Of a stretch of 64,000 bases of DNA, positions 28,161 to 36,618 are shown piece by piece. The notes under the pieces are model-generated. The model searched no databases and was not told where the DNA came from. It worked only from the letters and a program-made list of their open reading frames with translations. The translations under genes and the position numbers were made by a program. The stretch is from the NCBI RefSeq assembly GCF_043195095.1, contig NZ_JBAFWN010000016.1; one strand, 5' to 3'. Numbering within the stretch: position 1 is the first letter of the stretch; every line of letters starts with the position of its first letter. Source of the stretch: NCEH01 sp043195095 (GTDB lineage Bacteria; Pseudomonadota; Alphaproteobacteria; Rhizobiales; Xanthobacteraceae).

Positions 28161-29516
28161 ATGACCGAGTTTTCGACCACCCGGCCCGGCCAGTCCGCCG
28201 CCCAGAACGACCAGCCCGCCTCTCCGGCGCGCCGCTCGCTGCTGAAGAGCAGCGCGGCCGCCCTGGGCGCGGCGGCGCTGTTCGATGCGGTGCGCATGAC
28301 CTTTCCGGGCGGCGTGCCTTCCGCTTATGCGGCCGAGGGGCCGGAGACCAACAAGGCGGTGCTCGGTTTTATCGCTCTGACCGATGCCGCGCCCTTGTTC
28401 GTCGCAAAGGAAAAGGGCCTGTTCGACAAATACGGCATGACCGACGTGACGGTCGCCAAGCAGGCCTCCTGGGGCACCACCCGAGACAATCTCGTGCTCG
28501 GCTCAGAAGGCAACGGCATCGACGGGGCGCACATCCTGACGCCCATGCCCTACCTGATCTCCGCCGGCAAGGTGACCCAGAACAACGTACCCACCCCCAT
28601 GTATATCCTGGCGCGGCTCAACCTGAACGGCCAGTGCATCTCGGTGGGGCAGGAGTATTTCGACCTGAAGGTCGGGCTGGATACCAAGCCCTACAAGGCC
28701 GCGCTCGAGCAGAAGAAGGCCTCCGGCAAGGCCGTGAAGGCCGCCATGACGTTCCCGGGCGGCACCCATGACCTCTGGATCCGCTATTGGCTCGCCGCCG
28801 GCGGCATCGACCCGGACAAGGACATCGAGACCATCGTGGTCCCGCCCGCCCAGATGGTGGCCAACATGAAGGTCGGCACCATGGATTGCTTCTGCGTCTG
28901 CGAGCCGTGGAATGAGCAGTTGATCCACCAGAAGATCGGCTACACCGCGCTGACCACCGGGGAAATGTGGAAAGACCATCCCGAGAAGGCGTTCGGCATG
29001 CGCGCCGCTTATGTGGACAAGAACCCCAAGGCGTCCATGGCGCTCCTGAAGGCGGTGATGGAAGCGCAGATGTGGTGCGAGAAGATGGAGAACCGCGAGG
29101 AAGCGGCGGCCATCTGCGCCAAGCGCCAGTGGATCAACGTGCCGGTCGCCGACGTAACCGACCGCATGAAGGGCAAGTTCGACTACGGCACCGGCCGCGT
29201 GGTCGAGAAGAGCCCGGTCATGATGAAGTATTGGGCCGATTCCGCCTCTTATCCGTATCAGAGCCACGACCTCTGGTTCATCACCGAGGATCAGCGCTGG
29301 GGCAAGTTCGAGCCCGACTATGACGCCAAGGCGCTGGTCGCCAAGGTGAACCGCGAGGACCTGTGGCGCGAGGCCGCCAAGGCGCTGAACGTGCCGGCCA
29401 GCGAGATCCCCACCTCCACCTCGCGCGGCATCGAGACCTTCTACGACGGCAAGGTCTTCGACCCGGCCAATCCGGGCGCCTATCTCGCCAGCCTCGGCAT
29501 CAAGCGCATCGCCTGA
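28161..29516 (+). CDS. nrtA: Nitrate ABC transporter substrate-binding protein
   Basis: A 451-residue periplasmic binding protein of the NrtA/CmpA family, the high-affinity receptor for nitrate and nitrite. A twin-arginine signal is visible near residues 15-55 (ARRSLLKSSAAALG, ending PSAYAAEG), so it is exported folded by Tat. Conserved parts are LGFIALTDAAPLFVAKEKGLF, WGTTRDNL and FCVCEPWNEQL. A good ribosome-binding site (AGGGGAA) precedes ATG 28161. It is the first gene behind the NasT-controlled leader, followed by permease and ATPase. Confidence 0.95.
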   Translation: MTEFSTTRPGQSAAQNDQPASPARRSLLKSSAAALGAAALFDAVRMTFPGGVPSAYAAEGPETNKAVLGFIALTDAAPLFVAKEKGLFDKYGMTDVTVAKQASWGTTRDNLVLGSEGNGIDGAHILTPMPYLISAGKVTQNNVPTPMYILARLNLNGQCISVGQEYFDLKVGLDTKPYKAALEQKKASGKAVKAAMTFPGGTHDLWIRYWLAAGGIDPDKDIETIVVPPAQMVANMKVGTMDCFCVCEPWNEQLIHQKIGYTALTTGEMWKDHPEKAFGMRAAYVDKNPKASMALLKAVMEAQMWCEKMENREEAAAICAKRQWINVPVADVTDRMKGKFDYGTGRVVEKSPVMMKYWADSASYPYQSHDLWFITEDQRWGKFEPDYDAKALVAKVNREDLWREAAKALNVPASEIPTSTSRGIETFYDGKVFDPANPGAYLASLGIKRIA

Positions 29517-29578
29517 TCCGCGCGGCGCCCGGCCTGGCACCGGGCGCCCCTGCCTCTGCCCTTTTCCGGAGTGAGCCG

Positions 29579-30484
29579 ATGACCACACCCGCCTTGAAAT
29601 TCCCTGCCCCGGACGCCCCCGCCCCTGCCCGCGCGCCGCGTGCAACGGTGGTCGCCATGCCGAGCCCGAAGCGCAAGCCGCTCACCGCGCGCCTGCGGCC
29701 GGTGCTCGGCATGATCGCGGCGAATGTGGTGCCGCCCTTCATCGTCCTGGTGCTGCTGGTGGGGCTCTGGCAGGTGCTGTGCAGTTCGCCCACCTCGCCC
29801 CTGCCCGCACCCTCGTCGATCCTCCAGAATTCCTGGGAATTGATCTCCAACCCGTTCTATGACCGGGGCGGCCTCGACAAGGGCCTGTTCTGGCACATCC
29901 TCGCTTCGCTCCAGCGCGTCGCCATCGGCTATTCGCTGGCGGCGGTGGCCGGCGTGGGCCTCGGCACGCTGATTGGCCAGTCCACCTGGGCCATGCGCGG
30001 GCTCGACCCGTTGTTCCAGGTGCTGCGCACCGTGCCGCCGCTGGCCTGGCTGCCGCTCTCCCTGGCGGCGTTCCGTGATGGCCAGCCGGCAGCCATCTTC
30101 GTGATCTTCATCACCGCCATCTGGCCGATCATCATCAATACCGCAGTGGGCATCCGCAATATTCCGCAGGATTATCGCAACGTTGCGGCGGTGCTTCGGC
30201 TCAATCCGCTGGAATTCTTCGTCAAGATCATGATCCCGGCCGCCGCGCCCTACATCTTCACGGGCCTGCGCATCGGCATCGGCCTGTCCTGGCTCGCCAT
30301 CATCGCGGCCGAGATGCTGATCGGCGGCGTGGGCGTGGGCTTCTTCATCTGGGATGCCTGGAACTCGTCGCTCATCGGCGACATCATCGTGGCGCTCATC
30401 TATGTCGGCATCGTCGGGTTCATCCTCGACCGCATCATTGCCGGCATCGGCGCCTTCGTCACCCGCGGCACCGCCGCAGCCTGA
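29579..30484 (+). CDS. nrtB: Nitrate ABC transporter permease
   Basis: A 301-residue inner-membrane permease of the BPD_transp_1 family with about six membrane segments (first at FIVLVLLVGLWQVL). The EAA-type loop that docks on the ATPase is at RNIPQDYRNVAAVLRLNP. It forms the channel for nitrate supplied by NrtA. ATG 29579 is preceded by GGAGTGAG; the longer open frame upstream overlaps the nrtA end and lacks family similarity. It lies 62 bases after nrtA and 10 bases before the ATPase gene. Confidence 0.94.
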   Translation: MTTPALKFPAPDAPAPARAPRATVVAMPSPKRKPLTARLRPVLGMIAANVVPPFIVLVLLVGLWQVLCSSPTSPLPAPSSILQNSWELISNPFYDRGGLDKGLFWHILASLQRVAIGYSLAAVAGVGLGTLIGQSTWAMRGLDPLFQVLRTVPPLAWLPLSLAAFRDGQPAAIFVIFITAIWPIIINTAVGIRNIPQDYRNVAAVLRLNPLEFFVKIMIPAAAPYIFTGLRIGIGLSWLAIIAAEMLIGGVGVGFFIWDAWNSSLIGDIIVALIYVGIVGFILDRIIAGIGAFVTRGTAAA

Positions 30485-30494
30485 GGAGGCAGCC

Positions 30495-31289
30495 ATGAGC
30501 GCGTATCTGAAGCTCGATCATATCGACAAGACCTATGTGCGCGGCGGCACGACCTCCCAAGTCCTGAAGGAGGTCACGCTGGAGATCGAGAAGGGCGAAT
30601 ATGTCTCGATCATCGGCCATTCCGGCTGCGGCAAGTCCACCTTGCTCAACATCGTCGCTGGCCTCACCTCCGCCACCTCAGGTGGGGTGATCCTGGAGGG
30701 GCGCGAGGTGAATGCGCCGGGTCCCGACCGCGCGGTCGTGTTCCAGAACCATTCCCTGCTGCCCTGGCTCACGGTCTACGACAACGTCCGCCTCGCGGTG
30801 GACAAGGTGTTTTCCGGCACCAAGTCGCGGTCCGAGCGCGATGCATGGACCTTGCACAATCTCGAACTGGTGCAGATGGTCCACGCCAAGGACAAGCGCC
30901 CGGGCGAAGTGTCCGGCGGCATGAAGCAGCGGGTCGGCATCGCCCGCGCGCTGGCCATGGAACCCAAGGTTCTGCTGCTGGACGAGCCGTTCGGCGCGCT
31001 CGACGCGCTCACCCGCGCCCATCTCCAGGACAGCGTGATGCAGATCCACGCGACCCTGGGCAATACCATCCTCATGATCACCCACGACGTGGACGAGGCG
31101 GTGCTGCTCTCCGACCGCATCGTGATGATGACCAACGGCCCTTCCGCCCGCATCGGCGAAGTGCTGACGGTGGATCTCGCCCGGCCGCGCCGGCGGCTGG
31201 AGCTGGTGGCCAATCCCATCTATCTCAAGGCCCGCGAGGCGGTGCTCAAATTCCTCCACGAGCGGCATCGCTTCGTGGAAGCGGCCTGA
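30495..31289 (+). CDS. nrtC: Nitrate ABC transporter ATP-binding protein
   Basis: A 264-residue ABC ATPase that powers nitrate uptake. Walker A GHSGCGKST (near residue 40), Q-loop VVFQNHSLLPWL, signature VSGGMKQR, Walker B VLLLDEPFGALDALTR and the switch histidine in MITHDVDEAV are all intact. The length matches single-domain NrtD/NasD ATPases; it lacks the extra NrtA-like domain found in cyanobacterial NrtC, so the symbol is used loosely. It is preceded by TGAGGAGGC and is 10 bases behind nrtB. Confidence 0.94.
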   Translation: MSAYLKLDHIDKTYVRGGTTSQVLKEVTLEIEKGEYVSIIGHSGCGKSTLLNIVAGLTSATSGGVILEGREVNAPGPDRAVVFQNHSLLPWLTVYDNVRLAVDKVFSGTKSRSERDAWTLHNLELVQMVHAKDKRPGEVSGGMKQRVGIARALAMEPKVLLLDEPFGALDALTRAHLQDSVMQIHATLGNTILMITHDVDEAVLLSDRIVMMTNGPSARIGEVLTVDLARPRRRLELVANPIYLKAREAVLKFLHERHRFVEAA

Positions 31290-31303
31290 GCGGAGGACGC
31301 CCC

Positions 31304-31732
31304 ATGACCCCCGCCCAGATCGAACAGATCCAATCCTCCTTCGCCAAGGTCGCGCCCATCTCCGAGCAGGCGGCGGCGCTGTTCTATGCCCGCCTGTTCG
31401 AAATCGCCCCGCAGGTGAAGCCCCTGTTCAAGGGCGACATGACCGAGCAGGGCCGCAAACTGATGGCGACCCTCGCCATCGTGGTGAAGGGCCTGACGAA
31501 CCTCGAGGCGGTGGTGCCGGCGGCACAGGCATTGGCCAAGCGGCACGTGGCCTATGGGGTGAAGGACGAACATTATCCCCCCGTCGGCGCGGCCCTGTTG
31601 TGGACGCTGGAACAGGGCCTCGGGGCCGATTTCACGCCGGAAGTGAAGGACGCCTGGAGCGAGGCCTATGGGCTGCTGTCCTCGGTCATGATCGCCGCCG
31701 CGGCGGACGCGGCGCCGGCCCCGGCCGAGTGA
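31304..31732 (+). CDS. Single-domain bacterial haemoglobin
   Basis: A 142-residue globin of the flavohaemoglobin/Vitreoscilla type without a reductase domain. The proximal haem histidine is H81 in AKRHVAYGV, and the E-helix and CD region (FKGDMTEQGRKLMATL) are conserved; the C-terminus is a short Ala/Pro tail. Globins in rhizobial nitrate-assimilation operons protect against nitric oxide made during nitrite metabolism, which is the likely role here. It sits 14 bases after the ABC ATPase gene and before the FAD oxidoreductase, and could receive electrons from one of the two flavoproteins downstream. Confidence 0.9.
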   Translation: MTPAQIEQIQSSFAKVAPISEQAAALFYARLFEIAPQVKPLFKGDMTEQGRKLMATLAIVVKGLTNLEAVVPAAQALAKRHVAYGVKDEHYPPVGAALLWTLEQGLGADFTPEVKDAWSEAYGLLSSVMIAAAADAAPAPAE

Positions 31733-31770
31733 CGATCATGCGCGCCCCGCTTCTTCCCCTTCGCATTCCA

Positions 31771-31973
31771 GCCCCCTTCCCCCTTGTGGGGGAGGGGTGG
31801 GGTGGGAGGTATGGCGCCGCCCGGATCACCTGCGCCGGGTTCGGCGGAGAGCGCACCGCCCTCCCCAGCCCTCCCCCAAAAGGGGGGAGGGAGGTTTTGG
31901 GGCGCGGGGGCGACAGAGCTTGGGAAAACAGCCCCCTTACCCCGACCCTTTCCGCCTCGGGGAGAGGGGGCTG
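31771..31973. repeat. Two-hairpin intergenic repeat plus a third large hairpin inside the nas operon
   Basis: The 285-base gap between the globin and the FAD oxidoreductase holds a copy of the window's G/C-rich repeat: hairpin one at 31774-31797 (CCCCTTCCCC arms, TTGT loop) and hairpin two at 31870-31890 (CCTCCCCC-AAAA-GGGGGGAGG), joined by a GTGGGAGGTATGGCGCC spacer much like the array at 49485. A separate hairpin (CAGCCCCC 31929-31936 / GGGGGCTG 31966-31973, inner CCCCGA/TCGGGG) follows. No gene is present. These structures would sit in the operon mRNA and may cause polarity or stabilise RNA ends. Confidence 0.75.
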
Positions 31974-32017
31974 CCCTCTGAATTGCGACACACTCGCCCC
32001 CATCGAGGGCGCACACC

Positions 32018-33229
32018 ATGGCTGAACCCCTCGTCATCATCGGCAACGGCATGGCGGCCGCCAAGCTTTGCGAAGAGCTGGCGCAGCGTGCGCTGGGGCG
32101 TTACGCGGTGGCGGTCGTCGGAGCCGAGCCGCAGCTGGCCTATAATCGCGTGCTGCTCTCCGACGTGCTCGCAGGCAAGATCGCGGTGGCCGATGCGCAA
32201 TTGAAGCCGGCCGCCTGGTGGCGCGACCGGGGCGTCACGCTGCTCTACGGAAATCCTGCCACCGCCATCGACCGCGCGACGAACACCGTCGCGCTCGCGG
32301 ACGGCGCTCGCCTGCCGTATCGGCATTTGGTGCTCGCCACCGGCTCGCATCCCATCCGCCTGCCGGTGCCGGGCATGGACCTGCCGGGCGTACGCACCTT
32401 CCGCGATCTCGCGGACGTCGCCGCCCTGATGGATGCGGCGAAGCCCGGCACGCGGGCCGTGGTCATCGGCGGCGGCCTGCTGGGCCTGGAGGCGGCCGCC
32501 GGCATGGCGGGCGCGGGGGCGCAGACCACCCTTGTCCACCTCATGGACCGGCTGATGGAACGCCAGCTCGACACCCGCGCGGGCGCCCTGCTGCGGCAGG
32601 CCGTGGAAGCGCGCGGCATCGAGGTGCTGCTCGATGCCTCCACCGCCGGCGTGGAAGGCACCGACCATGTCACCGGCCTGCGGCTCGCCGACGGCCGGTT
32701 GATCCCGGCCGATCTGGTCGTGGTGTCCTGCGGCGTCAGGCCGAACGCCGATCTCGCGCGCGCCGCCGGGCTCGCCTGCAATCGCGGCGTCCTGGTGGAC
32801 GATACCCTCGCAACGAGCGATCCCGCGATCCACGCCATCGGCGAATGCGCGGAGCACCGCGACGCCGTCTATGGCCTCGTGGCACCGGCCTATGAGCAGG
32901 CGCGGGTGCTCGCCCGCCGCTTCGCCGGGGAGAATGCGCTTTATGAGGGCAGCGCGGTCGCGACCAATCTGAAGGTCTCGGGCGTGCACGTCTTCTCCGC
33001 CGGAGACGTCACCGGCGGCCCCGGCACGGAAGACATCGTGCTTACAGATCGCGCCCGCGGCGTCTACCGGCGGCTGATCATCAAGGACGGGCTGCTGATC
33101 GGCGCCGTCCTCTGCGGCGATACGGCCGACGGCCTGTTCTATCTCGACCTGATCACGAACCGCACCCCGATCGCGGCCATGCGCGCGGACCTCGCCTTCG
33201 GGCCGGTCGCGCACGATGCCGCGGCCTGA
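32018..33229 (+). CDS. FAD-dependent NAD(P)H oxidoreductase, NasB/NirB N-terminal-like
   Basis: A 403-residue pyridine nucleotide-disulfide-type flavoprotein. FAD-binding GNGMAA near residue 10, NAD(P)H-binding VVIGGGLLGLEAA near residue 150 and the second FAD motif VFSAGDV are visible. The pattern is that of the N-terminal third of NirB and of the NasB electron-transfer subunit. It stops before any Bfd [2Fe-2S] or sirohaem region, so it is a stand-alone reductase. Its likely job is to pass electrons from NADH to NirA, NasA or the globin. It lies 11 bases before nirA. Confidence 0.88.
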   Translation: MAEPLVIIGNGMAAAKLCEELAQRALGRYAVAVVGAEPQLAYNRVLLSDVLAGKIAVADAQLKPAAWWRDRGVTLLYGNPATAIDRATNTVALADGARLPYRHLVLATGSHPIRLPVPGMDLPGVRTFRDLADVAALMDAAKPGTRAVVIGGGLLGLEAAAGMAGAGAQTTLVHLMDRLMERQLDTRAGALLRQAVEARGIEVLLDASTAGVEGTDHVTGLRLADGRLIPADLVVVSCGVRPNADLARAAGLACNRGVLVDDTLATSDPAIHAIGECAEHRDAVYGLVAPAYEQARVLARRFAGENALYEGSAVATNLKVSGVHVFSAGDVTGGPGTEDIVLTDRARGVYRRLIIKDGLLIGAVLCGDTADGLFYLDLITNRTPIAAMRADLAFGPVAHDAAA

Positions 33230-33240
33230 GGAGAAGAAAC

Positions 33241-35001
33241 ATGGGCGGCGATTTCACCATCGACCAGAAGCGCTATCTCGAAGGCTTCGTCTCCGGCGCC
33301 CAGGTGGCGCGCGTGGCACGTGTCCCCGGCGGGGCCGCGCCGGCCGCCGAGCCCACCGGCCCGGATGCCGCGAGCCTGGCGGCCATGGCCCGCACCGAAG
33401 CCGAGGGCAAGAAGCTCTCGCCGGAGGAGAAGGCCAAGCGCGAGGAAATGGGCCTCGACAGCTATGCCCGCATGAAGGATGCCGCACAGGCCGGCGAATT
33501 CCCCAAAGGGCAGGACATTTTGCGCTGGAAATACAACGGCCTGTTCTATGTCGCCCCGGCGCAGGACAGCTTCATGTGCCGCATGCGCATGCCCAACGGG
33601 ATTCTGACGCATTGGCAGTTCCGCGGCATCGCCGATATCGCCCGCGACCATGGCGGCGGCTATTGCGACGTCACCACCCGCGCCAACCTGCAGATCCGCG
33701 AGATCCCGGCCGCCGACGGCATCATCCTGCTGGAGAAGCTGGTGGACCTCGGCCTGACGGCGCGCGGCACTGGCGGCGACAACATCCGCAACGTCACGGG
33801 CACGCCCACCGCCGGCATCGACCCGCAGGAATTGCTGGACACCCGCCCTTATGCGCGGGAATGGCACCATTACATCCTCAACACCCGCGCCATGTATGGT
33901 TTGCCGCGTAAGTTCAATGTGGCGTTCGACGGGGCCGGGCGCATCGGCGCGCTGGAGGACACCAACGACATCGGCTTCCAGGCGGTGGAGGTGCGCGAGG
34001 GCTACGGCGCCGCGCCGGGCGTGTGGTTCCGCCTCGCGGTCGGCGGCATCACCGGCCATAAGGATTTCGCCCGCGACACCGGGGTGATCCTGGCGCCCAG
34101 GGACGCCACCCGGATCGCCGACGCGATCGTGCGCGTGTTCATTGATGCCGGCGATCGCACCGACCGCAAGAAAGCGCGCCTCAAATATGTGCTGGATGCC
34201 TGGGGCTTCGAGAAATTCCTTCTCGCCGTGGAAGAGAAGCTCGGCCAAAAGCTGCAGCGCATCCCGGCCGAAGCGGTGCTGCCGCGGCCGCAGGCCGACC
34301 GCATGGCCCATCTGGGCGTGCATCCCCAGAAACAGGTAGGGCTGAACTGGATCGGCATCGGCCTTCCCGTCGGGCGCATCACGGTGGCGCAGATGCACGC
34401 CCTCGCCGATCTCGCTGTACGCCTGGGCGACGGCGATATCCGCCTCACGGTGTGGCAGAATCTGCTGCTGTCCGGCATTCCCGATGCCCGGGTGGAAGAA
34501 GCGAACGCCGCGATCGCCGCCATCGGCCTCACGGCGGAGGCGAGCGCGCTGCAGGCCGGTATCGTCGCCTGCACCGGTTCGAAAGGCTGCCGCTTCGCCG
34601 CCGCCGACACCAAGGGCACGGCCCTGGCCATCGGCGCCCATTGCGGCCCCCGGGTCGCCTTGAGCGAACCCGTGAACATTCATGTCACCGGCTGCCACAA
34701 CAGCTGCGCCCAGCATTATATCGGCGACATAGGCCTCATCGGCGCGCGTGTGGCTGTCAATGACGAAGGCGACACGGTGGACGGCTATCACCTGCTGGTG
34801 GGCGGCGGGTTCGGTGCCGATGCCGCCATCGCCGAGGAGCTGTTCCGCGACGTGAAGGCGGAAGACGCGCCGGTGCTGGTCGAAAAGCTCCTGAAAACCT
34901 GGCTCGCCCATCGCGCGGCCGGTGAATCCTTCGCCGCCTTCACCCGCCGCATGGATGGGGCAGAGCTGAAATCCCTCGTCGCCGCGGAGCCCGTGGAATG
35001 A
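33241..35001 (+). CDS. nirA: Ferredoxin-type assimilatory nitrite reductase
   Basis: A 586-residue sirohaem/[4Fe-4S] enzyme that reduces nitrite to ammonium with six electrons. Two repeats of the nitrite/sulfite reductase half-domain are clear (first IADIARDHGGGYCDVTTRANLQ; second from about 340). The four cluster/sirohaem cysteines are C444, C450, C485 and C489 (ACTGSKGC and TGCHNSC). The operon context, with a nitrate reductase and a nitrate transporter, favours nitrite over sulfite as substrate. Its stop overlaps the next gene by four bases (ATGA), suggesting a stoichiometric partnership with the Fe-S/FNR flavoprotein. Confidence 0.93.
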   Translation: MGGDFTIDQKRYLEGFVSGAQVARVARVPGGAAPAAEPTGPDAASLAAMARTEAEGKKLSPEEKAKREEMGLDSYARMKDAAQAGEFPKGQDILRWKYNGLFYVAPAQDSFMCRMRMPNGILTHWQFRGIADIARDHGGGYCDVTTRANLQIREIPAADGIILLEKLVDLGLTARGTGGDNIRNVTGTPTAGIDPQELLDTRPYAREWHHYILNTRAMYGLPRKFNVAFDGAGRIGALEDTNDIGFQAVEVREGYGAAPGVWFRLAVGGITGHKDFARDTGVILAPRDATRIADAIVRVFIDAGDRTDRKKARLKYVLDAWGFEKFLLAVEEKLGQKLQRIPAEAVLPRPQADRMAHLGVHPQKQVGLNWIGIGLPVGRITVAQMHALADLAVRLGDGDIRLTVWQNLLLSGIPDARVEEANAAIAAIGLTAEASALQAGIVACTGSKGCRFAAADTKGTALAIGAHCGPRVALSEPVNIHVTGCHNSCAQHYIGDIGLIGARVAVNDEGDTVDGYHLLVGGGFGADAAIAEELFRDVKAEDAPVLVEKLLKTWLAHRAAGESFAAFTRRMDGAELKSLVAAEPVE

Positions 35002-36605
35002 CCCTCCAGACCCGCCCGCCTGTCGTGCCCTTCCTGCCGGAGAGCGCCCCCTTCACCGCCGAGCAGCGCTCCTGGCTCAACGGCTTCTTCGCCGGTGTCT
35101 TCTCCTCCGACGTCGGTGCGACCAGCCTCTCCCCGTCCGAAAGCGCGGCCCTGCTCGGCGGCGCTCCGGCCGGCGAAGAGGACGACGGCGCGCCCTGGCA
35201 CGATGCCTCCATGCCGCTCGACGAGCGCATGAAGCTCGCCGAGGGAAAAGCCTTGCCCCGCCGCATGATGGCGGCCATGGCGCAGCAGGATTGCGGCCAG
35301 TGCGGCTATCTGTGCGAGAGCTATTCCAAGGCCATCGCCGATGGCACCGAGGCCAAGCTCAATCTGTGTGCGCCGGGGGGCAAGGAAACCCTGCGCATGC
35401 TCAAGCAGCTTGCCGCCGAGATGGACGGCGCCCCGGCGACCCCGCCGGCGGGTGCCGTGCCGGCGCAGCCCGCCGCAGCGCCCCCCTCGGCCCCCCTCGG
35501 GACGCGGGAAAATCCCGGCGAGGTGGTCTTCCTCGGCCGCTCGCGCCTGAACAAGGCCGGCTCGGAAAAGGAGACTTGGCATGTCGAGTTCGACCTGACG
35601 GGCTCGGGGATCGAGTATCGCGTCGGCGACAGCTTCGGCCTGTTCCCTGTGAACGATCCCAATCTCGTGGACGCGGTGCTCGCCGCGCTCCATGCGCCAG
35701 CGGATTTTCCCATCAACGAGAAGACCCTGCACGACGTGCTGGCGCATGAGGTGTGCCTTGGCGCGGCGCCGGACGCGCTGTTCCACCTGATCTCCTACAT
35801 CACCGGCGGCGCGCGCAAAGCCAAAGCGAAGGCGCTCGCGGCGGGGGAGGACCCGGACGGCGATGCCGCCACCCTCGACGTGCTGGCGGCGCTGGAAAAA
35901 TTCCCCGGCATCCGGCCCGACCCGGAAGCCTTCGTCGAATGCCTGGAGCCGCTGCAGCCGCGCCTGTATTCCATCTCGTCGAGCCCGCTGGCGACCCCTG
36001 GCCGGCTCTCCCTGACGGTGGATGCGGTGCGCTATGCCATCGGCTCGCGCACCCGCCACGGCGTCGCCTCCACCTTCCTTGGCGGGCGGGTGCCGGAGGG
36101 CACGCGGCTGAAGGCCTATATCCAGAAGGCGCACGGCTTCGCCTTGCCTGAAGATGCCTCCCGGGGCGTCATCATGGTGGGGCCGGGCACCGGCATCGCG
36201 CCGTTCCGCGCCTTCCTGCACGAGCGCATGGCAGCACGGGCACCGGGCAGGAACTGGCTGTTCTTCGGCCATCAGCGGCGCGACAGCGATTTCTTCTATG
36301 AGGACGAGCTTGCCGGCATGCAGGCGGCGGGCTGCCTGACACGGCTGGAAACCGCATGGTCGCGGGACGGCGCCGAGAAGGTTTACGTTCAGGACCGCAT
36401 CCGCGAGCATGGCGCCGAACTGTGGTCCTGGCTCCAGGAGGGCGCCCATTTCTATATCTGCGGCGATGCCAAGCGCATGGCGAAGGATGTGGAACTGGCG
36501 ATAGCCGATGTGGCGGCGCTTCACGGCGGCATGGATCTTGAGAAAGCCCGCGCCTTCATCACCGACCTGAAGAAGGCCGGCCGCTATCAGGCTGACGTTT
36601 ACTGA
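34998..36605 (+). CDS. Rnf-type Fe-S domain fused to a CysJ-like FAD/NADPH reductase
   Basis: A 535-residue electron-transfer protein. Residues 99-126 carry C99-x2-C102-x3-C106-x17-C124 with a closing PGG, the pattern of the four-cysteine Fe-S domain of RnfB. After a Pro/Ala linker comes a CysJ-type FAD domain (RLYSISSSP near residue 330) and an NAD(P)H domain (GPGTGIAPFRAFL near 395, FFGHQRRDSDFFYEDEL). The FMN-binding flavodoxin domain of CysJ and P450 reductase is missing and the Fe-S domain takes its place. The likely role is to move electrons from NADPH to NirA and/or NasA. Start overlaps nirA; nasA begins 14 bases on. Confidence 0.88.
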   Translation: MTLQTRPPVVPFLPESAPFTAEQRSWLNGFFAGVFSSDVGATSLSPSESAALLGGAPAGEEDDGAPWHDASMPLDERMKLAEGKALPRRMMAAMAQQDCGQCGYLCESYSKAIADGTEAKLNLCAPGGKETLRMLKQLAAEMDGAPATPPAGAVPAQPAAAPPSAPLGTRENPGEVVFLGRSRLNKAGSEKETWHVEFDLTGSGIEYRVGDSFGLFPVNDPNLVDAVLAALHAPADFPINEKTLHDVLAHEVCLGAAPDALFHLISYITGGARKAKAKALAAGEDPDGDAATLDVLAALEKFPGIRPDPEAFVECLEPLQPRLYSISSSPLATPGRLSLTVDAVRYAIGSRTRHGVASTFLGGRVPEGTRLKAYIQKAHGFALPEDASRGVIMVGPGTGIAPFRAFLHERMAARAPGRNWLFFGHQRRDSDFFYEDELAGMQAAGCLTRLETAWSRDGAEKVYVQDRIREHGAELWSWLQEGAHFYICGDAKRMAKDVELAIADVAALHGGMDLEKARAFITDLKKAGRYQADVY

Positions 36606-36618
36606 GAAGGCGCCGGCC

